Positions 28,433 to 38,393 of a stretch of DNA of 46,073 bases are shown piece by piece; the stretch's first letter is position 1, and each line of letters starts with the position of its first letter. The stretch lies in NCBI GenBank assembly GCA_031280955.1, contig JAITGA010000020.1, forward strand, positions 1-46,073, given 5' to 3'. Position numbers and translations under genes: made by a program. The DNA comes from Lachnospiraceae bacterium. Lineage in GTDB: Bacteria; Bacillota; Clostridia; Lachnospirales; Lachnospiraceae. The notes under the pieces were generated by a model. The model searched no databases. It had not been told where the DNA came from and worked only from the letters and a program-made list of their open reading frames with translations.

Positions 28433-29581
28433 ATGGAGCTGATGAAGAGAACAGGCATATTGTCATTTGCTTTTGCTATTGCCGTGATGGCGGTGGTAGT
28501 TTTTGCTATAGAAAACCGTCCCTTGCTGGCGGTGAGCCGCTATGATGAAGGGCAAACGCTGCTTGTTGACGATCCCCTCGCTCTGTCAAACCCCCCCGCA
28601 AATAACGAAGACGGTCAACCACATACGAATGAACAAGGCAGTGATGTGATATGGATACCGGAGATAGATGCCAGAGGTATTATAGACAACGATAATGAAA
28701 GCGTGGAAGCCCTGCGTTTCGAGTCAGGTGGGATTGCCACCGGGCATTTGGCAGTTCCCGTACCGCCGGGAACACTTGTCCAAGCAGTTGCGATTGAAAA
28801 CCACTATATGAGTGAGGAACTGCGGATAGTCATCGCTGGTGTCGATGCTGATTTCTTCGCTAATACTGTTATCAGCGGCAACCGTGACGGCATCCTCTCG
28901 GGGTCATACACGGTGGGTACAGGCGGGGTAACTCTCAACTTTGTCCTCGATGATATCTATGAATGTGTCAGTATCATGGAAAATGGCTATATCTATATTG
29001 AACTAGTCCCGCCACGGATGCTCAATGAAAAAATCATCGTCATTGACCCGGCACATGGCGGCAGTGAATATGGCATCGTCGCCAATGGCGTAAATGAAAA
29101 GGATGTCACTCTTGCTGTTGCTGTGAGGTTAAAGGAACTGCTTGATGAAACTGATATCAAGGTTTATTATACCCGACTTTTTGACAATAATGTCGATGAA
29201 CAGCGACGGGTAAGGATTGCCAATAGTACCAAGGCAGATATGTTGATTCGGATCGAGTGTGATGCTGATAATGACAGTCTGCTTTATGGCACGACGACGG
29301 TTTATAACAGTACATTCTTCATTCCCCGCTTCGGCAGTATCGACTTGGCGAATATCCTCGAGCGGGAGGTTGTGCTTAGTATCATCGGCAATGCTGTGGG
29401 TCTCAAACCGGCGACATCGGGTGATTATGTCATTGCCAATGCCGCTGTCCCGGCAGCAGCCATCCGGATTGGTTATCTGACCAACGCTCAAGAAGCGATT
29501 TTGCTCCAACGGGAGGACTATCTGGAGAAGGCCGCCGCAGGAATCTTCAACGCTATTATGAAAGCATATGAGTTTGAGTAA
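28433..29581 (+). CDS. Amidase_3-like protein with altered active site
   Basis: A 382-residue N-acetylmuramoyl-L-alanine amidase homologue, anchored outside the cell by an N-terminal helix (about residues 8-26). A middle beta-rich region (about 75-195) resembles an AMIN-like wall-binding domain. The Amidase_3 domain spans about 198-382. The first zinc His (DPAHGG, His208) and zinc Glu (Glu222) are present. However the usual SIHANA motif reads RIECDA, with Glu275 for the second zinc His, and the usual catalytic VEVGFLTN reads IRIGYLTN, with Arg345 for the catalytic Glu. It may be a non-catalytic binding or regulatory protein, or an enzyme of changed mechanism. Confidence 0.85.
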   Translation: MELMKRTGILSFAFAIAVMAVVVFAIENRPLLAVSRYDEGQTLLVDDPLALSNPPANNEDGQPHTNEQGSDVIWIPEIDARGIIDNDNESVEALRFESGGIATGHLAVPVPPGTLVQAVAIENHYMSEELRIVIAGVDADFFANTVISGNRDGILSGSYTVGTGGVTLNFVLDDIYECVSIMENGYIYIELVPPRMLNEKIIVIDPAHGGSEYGIVANGVNEKDVTLAVAVRLKELLDETDIKVYYTRLFDNNVDEQRRVRIANSTKADMLIRIECDADNDSLLYGTTTVYNSTFFIPRFGSIDLANILEREVVLSIIGNAVGLKPATSGDYVIANAAVPAAAIRIGYLTNAQEAILLQREDYLEKAAAGIFNAIMKAYEFE

Positions 29582-29619
29582 ATACTATACATCGCACCCC
29601 CCACCCCCACGGAGGTTTT

Positions 29620-30225
29620 ATGGTTAAACTGGTCTTTGCTACCAACAATGCTGACAAATATGCAGAAATAAAGGAAATCATGGTTGACTTCCCTGTCCGC
29701 GTCTATTCGATGAAGGAAGCGGGGATAGACATGGATATCGAGGAAACAGGGGTGACTTTTGTGGAAAATGCGATAATCAAAGCAAAGGCAGTCCATGCTG
29801 TCATTCCTGAGGCATTGGTCGTGGCTGATGATTCAGGGCTTGCCATTGATTATCTGGATGGAGAGCCGGGTGTTTATTCAGCACGGTATTTGGGTGTCGA
29901 TACATCATATAGGGTAAAAAATGCCTCGTTAATCGATCGCCTTAAAGGTGTACCTGAAGAGGAACGCACCGCCCGCTTCGTCTGTGCGATTGCTGCCATC
30001 TTGCCGAGCGGGGAGTTGATTACCTGCGAGGGGACGATGGAGGGGTTGATAGATTATCGTGAGAGTGGTGATAATGGTTTCGGTTATGACCCGATATTTT
30101 TCCTGCCTGAACATGGATTGACCTCAGCGGCACTATTGCCGGAAGAAAAGAACAAGATTAGCCATCGGGGAAAAGCCCTGCGGATGTTGCGGGAGAAACT
30201 GGATGAAACGGGAATCTTCGCATAG
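29620..30225 (+). CDS. rdgB: dITP/XTP pyrophosphatase (RdgB/HAM1)
   Basis: A 201-residue house-cleaning enzyme that hydrolyses dITP, ITP and XTP to monophosphates, keeping deaminated purines out of nucleic acids. Motifs are complete: FATNNADKYAEI (substrate/Mg region), ADDSGLAIDYLDGEPGVYSARY, GYDPIFFLPE and KISHRGKALRML. Length and start (ACGGAGG) are normal. It sits between the amidase homologue and the YfcE-type phosphoesterase, an arrangement common in Clostridia. Confidence 0.96.
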   Translation: MVKLVFATNNADKYAEIKEIMVDFPVRVYSMKEAGIDMDIEETGVTFVENAIIKAKAVHAVIPEALVVADDSGLAIDYLDGEPGVYSARYLGVDTSYRVKNASLIDRLKGVPEEERTARFVCAIAAILPSGELITCEGTMEGLIDYRESGDNGFGYDPIFFLPEHGLTSAALLPEEKNKISHRGKALRMLREKLDETGIFA

Positions 30226-30252
30226 TATGACCGCCTTGGCATAGGAGCAAGA

Positions 30253-30747
30253 TTGAAAATACTGATAGTGAGCGATAATCATCGCCGTGTCAACAATTTC
30301 ATCAAGGTATATAAAAAAGTCGCTCCCATTGACTTGTTGATTCATTGCGGCGATGCCGAGGGGAGCGAGGAATCCTTGATTGAGGTCGCTAACTGTCCGT
30401 ATGAAATTGTCAGCGGAAACAATGACTATTATTCATTACGGCGTTCCTCGTCGCTTTTGCCCGAAGAAGAGTTTATGATTGGACGTTACCGTGTTTGGCT
30501 CGTCCATGGGCATCGCCATATGATTTCCATGAATAGCAAAACCATCAGTCATGAAGCCATCCGCCGCAATATGGATATCGTGATGTGTGGGCATACGCAC
30601 CGTCCCTTGATCGAAATCTCCCCTCAGCTCGTCCTCCTAAATCCGGGTAGCCTGGAGTTTCCGCGCCAGAGCTGTTTTCGTCCCTCTTTTATCATTATGG
30701 AAATAGACCGTCACGATGAAGCGCATTACACGATCGGGTATTTGTGA
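30253..30747 (+). CDS. YfcE/MJ0936-type metallophosphoesterase
   Basis: A 164-residue phosphodiesterase of the calcineurin-like fold with two-metal ligands: SDNH (Asp8, His10), HCGDAE, GNND, VHGH and CGHTH. The natural substrate of such proteins is not settled. The start is a TTG at 30253 with AGGAG five bases upstream; no ATG occurs until residue 77. It is the last gene of the rlmL-amidase-rdgB-yfcE run. Confidence 0.92.
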   Translation: MKILIVSDNHRRVNNFIKVYKKVAPIDLLIHCGDAEGSEESLIEVANCPYEIVSGNNDYYSLRRSSSLLPEEEFMIGRYRVWLVHGHRHMISMNSKTISHEAIRRNMDIVMCGHTHRPLIEISPQLVLLNPGSLEFPRQSCFRPSFIIMEIDRHDEAHYTIGYL

Positions 30748-30753
30748 AAATGA

Positions 30754-30783
30754 TTGCCGAAACAAGCACAACTGTGTTAAAAT
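30754..30783 (+). promoter_or_regulatory. Candidate promoter of the M23 peptidase gene
   Basis: TTGCCG (30754-30759), an 18-base spacer, and TAAAAT (30778-30783). The -35 match is modest. Confidence 0.4.
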
Positions 30784-30813
30784 CGCTAGTGTAAGCAAGA
30801 AGCAAGTTGCTTG

Positions 30814-30868
30814 GAACACAAACAAAGTTTGGGTCACAAACAAAAGTATGGAACACAAACTTTGTGTG
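30814..30868 (+). repeat. Three 18-19-base tandem repeats in the M23 gene leader
   Basis: The octamer (A/T)CACAAAC recurs at 30816, 30834 and 30853, each within a GGAACACAAAC-like unit. The last copy forms the palindrome CACAAA-C-TTTGTG (30854-30866), ending 12 bases before the start codon. The repeats would lie in the 5' leader and could be an operator array or a translation-control hairpin. Confidence 0.6.
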
Positions 30869-30878
30869 TGGGGTTTTT

Positions 30879-32480
30879 ATGGCTAGAATTACGCGTTATA
30901 GCGGAAGAATACGCCTCTCTTTTGTCAAGGTCGCACTTGCGGCTATCGTTGTCAACCTCTTTTTTCTGCCATCATACCCTTTGGTTGCCGTGACTCCTGA
31001 GCTACCTCCTCCTTTATATGTCCATGATGTATACCTCAATGAGCAGGCAGTCGGAACGACTGATGACATCGCTTCCGTGACGACACTTTTACGCGAGGCA
31101 CGGCGGAATTTGGCAGCTAGTAGTGATGAGCTGGTTTTGGTGGAAGGTGAGCTGACATATAGGGAACGGGAGCTTTTGGAAGAAGAGGAAATCGACAGCG
31201 AGGAACTTATATTAACTCGCATGGTCAATATACTGGGGGGAAATGTCCGTGAGACCTTGCACCGCTCCTATACTGTCAAAATCAATGATTTCGTTGTGAG
31301 CCTTGCCAGTAAGGACGAGGTCATCGCCATGCTGCAAGCGGTGATAGATAAATATGACGAGGAACGACTTTATGAAGTAACTCTGGCAGTTGACTCTGAG
31401 CGTGAGTTGTCGGTACTGACGGCGAGGATTGAGCGGCGACAGGCGGAGCAAGAGGATGAAGGGGAAAATGGTACACCGGGTATCAAAGCAGGGCTTACTC
31501 ATGTCACCGACCACTTGTTTGCCACGGCTGAACCGTTGGTGGAAAAAGAATTTGCCGATTATGACAATGGTTTGATAGCGATTTATTTCGCAGATACAGT
31601 CGGGGTGGTCGAAGCCTATCTAGCGTCAAGCGAGCTAGTGAGCCTAGATTATGCGATTGAGGAAATCACCAAGGAAGATGAGAAACCAAAGATATACGAA
31701 GTAGTTTCCGGTGATACGCTTTCCGGTATTTCTCTAAAGACCAATACTCCAATGGACAGAATCATCGAGCTGAATGATTCGTTGGTGAATGAATATTCTC
31801 TGCTCCGGATTGGCGATCAGTTGACGATAATGGTACCTGAGCCTGAATTGGTGATTGTGCGCAAGGAAGAGCGTTACATAGAGGAGTATTACAACGAGGA
31901 CATCATCTACATTCCCATCGAGGAATGGTATACCACGCAAATGCGAACAATACAAGAGCCATCTGCGGGAGTCCGCCATATCGCCGCCATCACCACATTT
32001 CACAATGATATAATATATGAACGTGAAATACTAAAAGAAGAGGTTGTTTATCAAGCTGTTCCCCGGATAGTGGAGCGGGGAACAAGGATACCGCCGACAT
32101 ATATCAAGCCGCTTTCGGGCGGTCGTCTGGCATCAGGATATGGGCCAAGGGTCGCTCCCACCAGGGGTGCGAGTACTTATCACCGTGGTGTTGACTGGGG
32201 AACGCCGACAGGAACGCCGATTTTTGCCTCATCAGGCGGCGTGGTTTCCCGTGCCGGCTGGGGTAGTGGCTACGGTTATGTCGTCTATATCGATCACCCC
32301 GATGGACGGCAAACCCGCTACGCCCATCTTAGCAGAATATTGGTAAGTGTCGGTCAGCACGTTTCCCAGCGTGAACGCATTGCCCTGAGCGGTAACACGG
32401 GAATTAGTACCGGCCCGCATTTGCATTTCGAGATTTTGATCAATGGGCGGCAGGTGAATCCACTTAGGTATTTGAATTAG
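30879..32480 (+). CDS. LysM and M23 peptidase, cell-wall endopeptidase
   Basis: A 533-residue exported protein. N-terminal hydrophobic helix (about residues 14-35), a charged coiled-coil-like region, a LysM domain (about 272-318, YEVVSGDTLSGISLKT) that binds glycan, a G5-like domain (about 345-400), and a C-terminal M23/LytM domain (about 405-533). The zinc ligands of M23 enzymes are present: His435 and Asp439 (YHRGVDWG) and His516 with catalytic His514 (HLHFE). It should cut peptide cross-links in peptidoglycan. Start chosen at 30879, where the signal-like region begins; a frame from 30807 reads through the tandem repeats. The binding site GTGTGGGG is weak. Confidence 0.92.
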   Translation: MARITRYSGRIRLSFVKVALAAIVVNLFFLPSYPLVAVTPELPPPLYVHDVYLNEQAVGTTDDIASVTTLLREARRNLAASSDELVLVEGELTYRERELLEEEEIDSEELILTRMVNILGGNVRETLHRSYTVKINDFVVSLASKDEVIAMLQAVIDKYDEERLYEVTLAVDSERELSVLTARIERRQAEQEDEGENGTPGIKAGLTHVTDHLFATAEPLVEKEFADYDNGLIAIYFADTVGVVEAYLASSELVSLDYAIEEITKEDEKPKIYEVVSGDTLSGISLKTNTPMDRIIELNDSLVNEYSLLRIGDQLTIMVPEPELVIVRKEERYIEEYYNEDIIYIPIEEWYTTQMRTIQEPSAGVRHIAAITTFHNDIIYEREILKEEVVYQAVPRIVERGTRIPPTYIKPLSGGRLASGYGPRVAPTRGASTYHRGVDWGTPTGTPIFASSGGVVSRAGWGSGYGYVVYIDHPDGRQTRYAHLSRILVSVGQHVSQRERIALSGNTGISTGPHLHFEILINGRQVNPLRYLN

Positions 32481-32536
32481 CGGGGTAAGAGCTTATGCTT
32501 TAACCTTGCATCTTAATAATAATTAAATAACATGCG

Positions 32537-32566
32537 TTTACATTTGTGCCGATATTATGATATACT
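32537..32566 (+). promoter_or_regulatory. Promoter of the cell-envelope locus
   Basis: TTTACA (32537-32542), an 18-base spacer, and TATACT (32561-32566). It would give a leader of about 130 bases before the first GH25 gene and could drive the seven closely spaced genes up to 41.0 kb. Confidence 0.6.
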
Positions 32567-32700
32567 GTGAAAAATCGTGGTTCTTGTAAATAATGATATT
32601 TCATGCCTATATCGGAGTGGTGTGGGTTCTTTGGGATAAGTCAGATGGCAGTAATCAGCAATCAGTCGAATATTTGCATGTTTGACGGAGGGGTGCGAAG

Positions 32701-35142
32701 ATGAGAAGAAGAAACAACCGTAAAGCTGATTTCAAAAAAAACAGTCAAGCCATACACATGGATGAACAGATTGATGAACTCGATTATCCGGATGAGTATG
32801 ATGAGCTTGATGACTTCATCATCGAAGAACTGGAGATTGACGGTTCATCGGCATATGAAAATAGATACGATGAAAGTAACAGCTACGCCGGAGAAGACAG
32901 TTATAGTGAAACTGAAACAGAGACTTATACTGATAGCGAAGCCGACAACTGCAACGACACCGACACTATAAGCGATACCAACACCTACGCCGAAACCTAC
33001 GCCGAAACCGATAGCTTCACCGATGAAGACAGTTATGTTGAAGATGACTACTTCGCTGAAGATAATGATTATGACGAGGATTACCCGCATGAAGCGGATT
33101 CTTTCTTTGTGCGTATCGGCAACCGCATTTCCCATTTCTTCAAGAATCTGACCACCCTTGACTATGTCGCGGGAATAACAGGTGTTATTATTCTAATCGT
33201 CTGTGGTATGGCACTAACATTCTTTTTGAATCCGCGGGGAAATGACCAACGCTTTGATGCTTTGGCAGATATCGGCAGACAGGCAAGTGAGATTACCATC
33301 ATCGGACAGGATGGCTTGTTAGCTATCCACAATGCCGAAGTTGCCAGACGGCTTGCCGCTGAGTATGCACAGTTTGATGATGTAGAAATAATCGAAGAGG
33401 GCGATACCATCATGGTTGCGATGGCACTCTCTTCTGTTTACCGTGACCTCAGAATCAGGTTTATCAGCAAAACAACAGGCAGATTGGTCACAAATGCTCC
33501 TTTTTCTGTTGAGCTTTTGGCTTCCGATGATAAGAGTACTATTTATGAAGACGAAGAGATGACGGGAGTTATTCAGATAGATGACCTCGACCCCGGAACT
33601 TATTATGTGACAATAATAGATAGTGAAGAGCTGGAAGACTATATTTTTGATACTGACCCGGTTTTGGTCACGGTAAAAGGGGTACTGGTATTTGAAGCGA
33701 TAGACATTGCATCGGAAATCAAACAGGAGTCAGAGATAGATGTAGCCGCCGAAGATGTCGCCCCGGTACTGGTGGCTGAGGAAGAGGAAAGACCCGCCAA
33801 CACCATGGAATGGATAGAGTCAACCCGTACTCTGATAAGGGAAGACAGGTCGTTTGTCTTTGACCGTATTGAAAAAAGTGCCGTTGCCGAACCGGTTGCG
33901 ACAGTGACAGCGGCAGCACCGGGGCTTTGGAGCAGATTCACCGGGATGTTCTCTGACTGGTGGAGCAGTAATAACAGTCCCAATCTGGTAATGGCAGAAA
34001 CCATTTGTACTGATGAAGCCCCCTGCGGAAATAATGATTGTTCCGAGTGTGGAAGTGGCGGCGACCCCGCCAATGGAAGCGGTGACTCCGGCAATGGTGA
34101 TGACCCCGGCAATGGCGGCGATTCCGGTAATGGCGGCGACCCCGGCAATGGAAACGGCGATAACGGTAATGGAAACGGCGATAACGAGGAAGAAGAGGAA
34201 GAGGAAGAAGAGGAAGAAGAGGAAGAGGAAGAAGAAGAGGAAGAGGAAGAAGTTCCCCCGAATATAGATGAAACTGCACCCCTGATGACCAGAACCGGCA
34301 ACCAACGTGTCTGGGTGGTGGAAAATGGCAAGCACGTAGAAGCGGAAGCAAGGCATTTTGAAACAGCGACGAACTTTTACGTCCGCCGTGAAGTCGTCAC
34401 CCCGGTATATCGCTATACAGGTTGGCAGGATTTGGACGGTGAGAGATTTTTCTTTGACAGTAATGGAAATGCCATCAAGGGTGAACATATTATCATGGGA
34501 GCAAGATACTTCTTTGCCAGCGATGGTGCATTAGCCCGTGGATCCGGCAACTTCGGTATCGATGTCTCCAAGTGGCAAGGGACAATCAATTGGCCTGCCG
34601 TCAAAGCATCGGGTGTGGATTTCGTCATCATTCGTGCCGGATATCGAGGGATTGCTACAGGCGTATTAGTCGAAGACCCGACTTTCCGTACTAATGCCAG
34701 AGGTGCGATTGCCGCAGGAATCAAGGTTGGTGTCTATATCTACAGTCAGGCAGTCAATGAAAGGGAGGCAATCGAAGAAGCTTCAATGGCGCTTAACTTG
34801 GTCAGAGGTTTTCGGATTACTTACCCGATCTTTATCGATGTGGAAGCTTCAGGCGGACGCGGCGACCGTATTTCCCGCTCGGAAAGAACGGCAATATGCC
34901 ATGCTTTTGCCCGAACAGTACAGAATGCTGGCTACACAGCAGGAGTTTACTCCAACAAGCATTGGCTTGAGACCCAAATCAATACCCGTGAGTTGACCCA
35001 ATACAAAATTTGGCTCGCTCATTACACGGCGCAAACCAATTACAACTTCACCAGATACGATATATGGCAGTATACCGACCGGGGACGAGTCAACGGTATC
35101 AGCGGCAATGTAGACCTCAATATCAGCTATCTGGGATACTAG
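32701..35142 (+). CDS. Membrane-anchored GH25 lysozyme with long acidic N-terminus
   Basis: An 813-residue muramidase of the GH25 fold. Order: a basic start, a strongly acidic low-complexity cytoplasmic region (about residues 20-140, rich in Asp, Glu, Ser, Thr, Tyr), one transmembrane helix (about 155-177), an extracellular region with a beta-rich domain (about 225-340), a Gly/Asn/Asp linker, an uninterrupted run of 22 Glu (496-517), two short choline-binding-like repeats (GWQDLDGERFFFDSNG, GARYFFASDG) and the GH25 domain (about 617-813). Catalytic Asp621 (GIDVSKWQ), Asp713 and Glu715 (FIDVEAS) are intact. Start after GGAGGGG. First gene of the locus, ten bases before rfbB. Confidence 0.93.
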   Translation: MRRRNNRKADFKKNSQAIHMDEQIDELDYPDEYDELDDFIIEELEIDGSSAYENRYDESNSYAGEDSYSETETETYTDSEADNCNDTDTISDTNTYAETYAETDSFTDEDSYVEDDYFAEDNDYDEDYPHEADSFFVRIGNRISHFFKNLTTLDYVAGITGVIILIVCGMALTFFLNPRGNDQRFDALADIGRQASEITIIGQDGLLAIHNAEVARRLAAEYAQFDDVEIIEEGDTIMVAMALSSVYRDLRIRFISKTTGRLVTNAPFSVELLASDDKSTIYEDEEMTGVIQIDDLDPGTYYVTIIDSEELEDYIFDTDPVLVTVKGVLVFEAIDIASEIKQESEIDVAAEDVAPVLVAEEEERPANTMEWIESTRTLIREDRSFVFDRIEKSAVAEPVATVTAAAPGLWSRFTGMFSDWWSSNNSPNLVMAETICTDEAPCGNNDCSECGSGGDPANGSGDSGNGDDPGNGGDSGNGGDPGNGNGDNGNGNGDNEEEEEEEEEEEEEEEEEEEEEEVPPNIDETAPLMTRTGNQRVWVVENGKHVEAEARHFETATNFYVRREVVTPVYRYTGWQDLDGERFFFDSNGNAIKGEHIIMGARYFFASDGALARGSGNFGIDVSKWQGTINWPAVKASGVDFVIIRAGYRGIATGVLVEDPTFRTNARGAIAAGIKVGVYIYSQAVNEREAIEEASMALNLVRGFRITYPIFIDVEASGGRGDRISRSERTAICHAFARTVQNAGYTAGVYSNKHWLETQINTRELTQYKIWLAHYTAQTNYNFTRYDIWQYTDRGRVNGISGNVDLNISYLGY

Positions 35143-35152
35143 AGGAGGGAGC

Positions 35153-36232
35153 ATGAAGACTTATCTTGTGACCGGCGGAGCCGGATTCATCGGCTCTAAC
35201 TATATTCATCATATGTTTGCGAGCTATGGGGATGCGATTAGGATTATCAATGTCGATGCCCTTACATATGCCGGCAATCCCGAAAACCTGACCGCCATCG
35301 CTGATAATCAAGGATATACGTTCGTTCATGCTGATATCTGTGACAAGGAAAAGATGACAGCGATTTTTGCCGAGCATGACATTGATATTGTCGTTCATTT
35401 CGCTGCAGAGAGCCATGTTGACCGCAGTATCATAGACCCTGAGGTTTTCGTTCGTACCAACGTCTTGGGGACACTTGTTTTGTTAAATGCCGCCAGACAG
35501 GCATGGGAGATGACTGATGGCACATACCCGCCGGGCAAACGTTTTGTTCATGTTTCTACTGATGAAGTCTACGGGTCATTGACGGAGGAAGGCACATATT
35601 TTTATGAGACCACGCCCTATGACCCCCGCAGTCCTTATTCCGCAAGCAAAGCAGGGGCTGACATGTTGGTACGCTCATACATGGAAACATATCAGTTTCC
35701 TGCCAATATTACCAATTGCTCCAACAACTACGGCCCTTATCAGTTTCCCGAAAAGCTGATCCCGCTGATGATTAACAATGCTTTACAAGGAAAAAAACTG
35801 CCGATTTATGGCGATGGGCTCAATGTTCGTGATTGGCTTTATGTGGAAGACCATGTCCAGGCGATAGATTTAGTCTGTGAAAAGGGAAAACTCTTTGAAA
35901 CTTACAATATCGGCGGTCACAATGAAAAGAAAAACATCGAAATCGTAAAAATTATCCTCGATACTCTGGGAGAAATGCTTCCTGATGACGATGAACGCAA
36001 AAACGGTATCAATGAGAGCTTAATTGAGTATGTCACCGATCGTAAAGGACATGACCGCCGTTATGCCATCGCCCCTGACAAAATAAAAATAGAACTGGGT
36101 TGGGAGCCGCAAACTTATTTTGCCGAGGGCATCCGCCGCACGATTGCTTGGTACTTCGCCAATGCTGATTGGATGGAACGGGTGACGAGCGGCGAATATC
36201 AAAACTACTATCAACAGGTGTATGGTAAATGA
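35153..36232 (+). CDS. rfbB: dTDP-glucose 4,6-dehydratase
   Basis: A 359-residue short-chain dehydrogenase fold enzyme converting dTDP-glucose to dTDP-4-keto-6-deoxyglucose with bound NAD. Motifs: [11 protein letters not shown] (NAD binding), [22 protein letters not shown] (catalytic Thr-Asp-Glu) and YSASKAGAD (catalytic Tyr-x3-Lys). Length is normal. Start after GAGGAGGG, ten bases behind the GH25 gene, ten bases before rfbA. Second step of dTDP-rhamnose synthesis, or a source of other 6-deoxy sugars. Confidence 0.96.
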   Translation: MKTYLVTGGAGFIGSNYIHHMFASYGDAIRIINVDALTYAGNPENLTAIADNQGYTFVHADICDKEKMTAIFAEHDIDIVVHFAAESHVDRSIIDPEVFVRTNVLGTLVLLNAARQAWEMTDGTYPPGKRFVHVSTDEVYGSLTEEGTYFYETTPYDPRSPYSASKAGADMLVRSYMETYQFPANITNCSNNYGPYQFPEKLIPLMINNALQGKKLPIYGDGLNVRDWLYVEDHVQAIDLVCEKGKLFETYNIGGHNEKKNIEIVKIILDTLGEMLPDDDERKNGINESLIEYVTDRKGHDRRYAIAPDKIKIELGWEPQTYFAEGIRRTIAWYFANADWMERVTSGEYQNYYQQVYGK

Positions 36233-36242
36233 AAGGAACTCC

Positions 36243-37112
36243 ATGAAAGGAATTATCCTCGCCGGCGGTGCAGGGACGAGGCTTTATCCCCTTACCAAAG
36301 CCACTAGCAAGCAAATCATGCCCGTTTATGACAAACCGATGATTTATTATCCGCTTTCTATCCTCATGTTGGCTGATATCCGTGAGGTTCTCATTATCTC
36401 TACCCCTCGTGATATTTCTGTTTTTGAGGAACTGTTGGGTGACGGCAAAGAGTTGGGGATGAAGTTTTCCTATGCCGTGCAAACACACCCGCGAGGATTG
36501 GCGGATGCCTTTATAATTGGCGCAGACTTCATCGGAAACGAGCGCGTGGCACTGATCCTCGGTGATAATATTTTCTACGGACAGAGCTTTTCCCAGGTAC
36601 TCAGAAGAGCCGCCGCTCGTGATAGCGGTGCGACTATTTTTGGCTATTATGTCCGTGACCCCCGCGAATATGGGGTGGTGGAGTTTGACGAAAACCAAAA
36701 GGCAATTTCGATTGAGGAAAAACCGCTTGAACCCCGGAGTAATTATGCTGTTCCCGGTCTTTATTTTTATGACAATGCCGTTGTCGATATCGCCGCCAAT
36801 GTCAAACCCTCAGCACGGGGGGAAATAGAGATTACCAGTATCAATAATGAATATTTGCGGCGAGGACAGTTGCAGGTCGAGGTACTGGGACGGGGATTTG
36901 CTTGGCTTGATACCGGCAGTCATGACCATTTACTGGAAGCGGCTACATTTGTGGCGGCATTTCAAAAACGGCAAGGGCTATATATCTCTTGTATTGAAGA
37001 GATTGCCTACAAACGTGGTTTTATCACCAAGGCTGAGTTGCTGACTTTGGCTGCACCGCTTAATAAAACCGAGTATGGCAAATATTTACTAGAGGTCGCT
37101 GATGGACTCTAA
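36243..37112 (+). CDS. rfbA: Glucose-1-phosphate thymidylyltransferase
   Basis: A 289-residue nucleotidyltransferase that makes dTDP-glucose from dTTP and glucose 1-phosphate. The signature [36 protein letters not shown] is complete, followed by GDNIFYG and [15 protein letters not shown]. The start at 36243 has AAAGGA upstream; an in-frame ATG at 36222 lies in the end of rfbB. Its last four codons overlap the next gene by 11 bases. Cellobiose phosphorylase elsewhere in the window produces the same glucose 1-phosphate, but a direct link is only inference. Confidence 0.96.
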   Translation: MKGIILAGGAGTRLYPLTKATSKQIMPVYDKPMIYYPLSILMLADIREVLIISTPRDISVFEELLGDGKELGMKFSYAVQTHPRGLADAFIIGADFIGNERVALILGDNIFYGQSFSQVLRRAAARDSGATIFGYYVRDPREYGVVEFDENQKAISIEEKPLEPRSNYAVPGLYFYDNAVVDIAANVKPSARGEIEITSINNEYLRRGQLQVEVLGRGFAWLDTGSHDHLLEAATFVAAFQKRQGLYISCIEEIAYKRGFITKAELLTLAAPLNKTEYGKYLLEVADGL

Positions 37113-38382
37113 TTCCCGATTGATTAAGCTGGCGATATTGACGGCAACGATGGTAACACTTGTCGTAATCGCAGCAGTAGTGGCGTTTAATTGGCAAGAG
37201 GTAGCTGAACGTCTGGGTCTGGATATAACGCCGCCGATAGTGGCAAGCTTGCCGCCGGAGACAGACCCGGGTTTCACCACCCCCGGACTTTTGCCCGGCG
37301 CAGACCCCAAGGCGTTTTTGCGTGATGCGGACTTTTTTGACTCTGCTCCCGTGGATGCGGCGAACATAACCGTTACCTATGGTAGGACTGCCAATCTCGT
37401 CCTAAGTTCAATAGAAAAGGATTTGCGCATCCATATCGTGGATATCCTCGGGCGCAATATCAAGGGTGAAGAGTGGAGCGTCATGGTCGATGGTATCGAG
37501 TACCGTGACCGGCAAAAGAGTGGCGTGATTCATATTCGCCCGATGAATGTGGGAGTTGTGACCGTTTCCCTCAATCCGCTGACGGGTTATCGGACGCAAC
37601 AGGAAGAGGCAACGATTGCCATCAGGCAACAGATAGAATATGTTGCCCTCAATGAACGTGATTTACGGATACTGACCGAAGCACAAATAGATGAAAGTAT
37701 CGAAGACACGGTAGTCAGGATGGCTGATGAAGACCGTGACGGCAGCGAGTTTACTGAACCGCTGGGAACATGGAGCGGGGCGCAGTTTGGTATCGATGTC
37801 TCCAAATGGCAGCGAGAAATTGATTGGCACCGGGTCAAGGAAGCAGGGGTGGAGTTTGTCATTATCCGGGTCGGTTATCGGGGTTGGACATCGGGTTCAT
37901 TAGTGGAAGACCCATACTTTGCTGCTAATATCCGTGGAGCAACAGAGGCGGGTATTGCTGTGGGCGTATATTTCTTCACTCAAGCAGTCAATGTCCTTGA
38001 AGCGATTGAGGAAGCCAGTATGGCAATCGCCCTCGTTGAGGGTTATCACCTCGATTTCCCGATTTTTATTGATACGGAGGGAACAGGGACAGGGGGACGT
38101 GGTCGTGCCGACAATCTGAGTGTGGAGGTTCGCACCGAGGTGTGCCGTGCTTTCATGGAAACAGTCAGGAGTGCCGGTTATCTCTCAGGTCTTTATGCCG
38201 CTCGCAACTGGCTCTACAACCAGCTGGACATGAGCAGACTGGATGAGCATATCGTCTGGTTGGCTGAATACCGTGACATTCCCCGCTATAGCGGGTATTA
38301 TCAAATGTGGCAGTATAGTTCAAGGGGAAGCATAGATGGCATTGAGGGGAATGTCGATTTAAACCTTAGCTACTTATTCTAA
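37102..38382 (+). CDS. Second membrane-anchored GH25 lysozyme
   Basis: A 426-residue muramidase. N-terminal transmembrane helix (about residues 9-29), a Pro-rich linker (about 40-70), a beta-rich domain (about 85-180) like the one in the first GH25 protein, and a GH25 domain (about 228-426). Catalytic Asp232 (GIDVSKWQ), Asp324 and Glu326 (FIDTEG) are present. Without the acidic tail, Glu run or binding repeats it is a shorter relative of the first GH25 gene, probably from duplication. It starts inside rfbA (11-base overlap) after GAGG, so it is translationally coupled with nucleotide-sugar synthesis. Confidence 0.93.
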   Translation: MDSNSRLIKLAILTATMVTLVVIAAVVAFNWQEVAERLGLDITPPIVASLPPETDPGFTTPGLLPGADPKAFLRDADFFDSAPVDAANITVTYGRTANLVLSSIEKDLRIHIVDILGRNIKGEEWSVMVDGIEYRDRQKSGVIHIRPMNVGVVTVSLNPLTGYRTQQEEATIAIRQQIEYVALNERDLRILTEAQIDESIEDTVVRMADEDRDGSEFTEPLGTWSGAQFGIDVSKWQREIDWHRVKEAGVEFVIIRVGYRGWTSGSLVEDPYFAANIRGATEAGIAVGVYFFTQAVNVLEAIEEASMAIALVEGYHLDFPIFIDTEGTGTGGRGRADNLSVEVRTEVCRAFMETVRSAGYLSGLYAARNWLYNQLDMSRLDEHIVWLAEYRDIPRYSGYYQMWQYSSRGSIDGIEGNVDLNLSYLF

Positions 38383-38393
38383 AGGATGTGAAA

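Noticed and set aside
33639-34331. 230-codon minus frame with a poly-Ser run
   Set aside because: It is antisense to the Glu run of the GH25 gene; the Ser run is only the complement of GAA/GAG codons.
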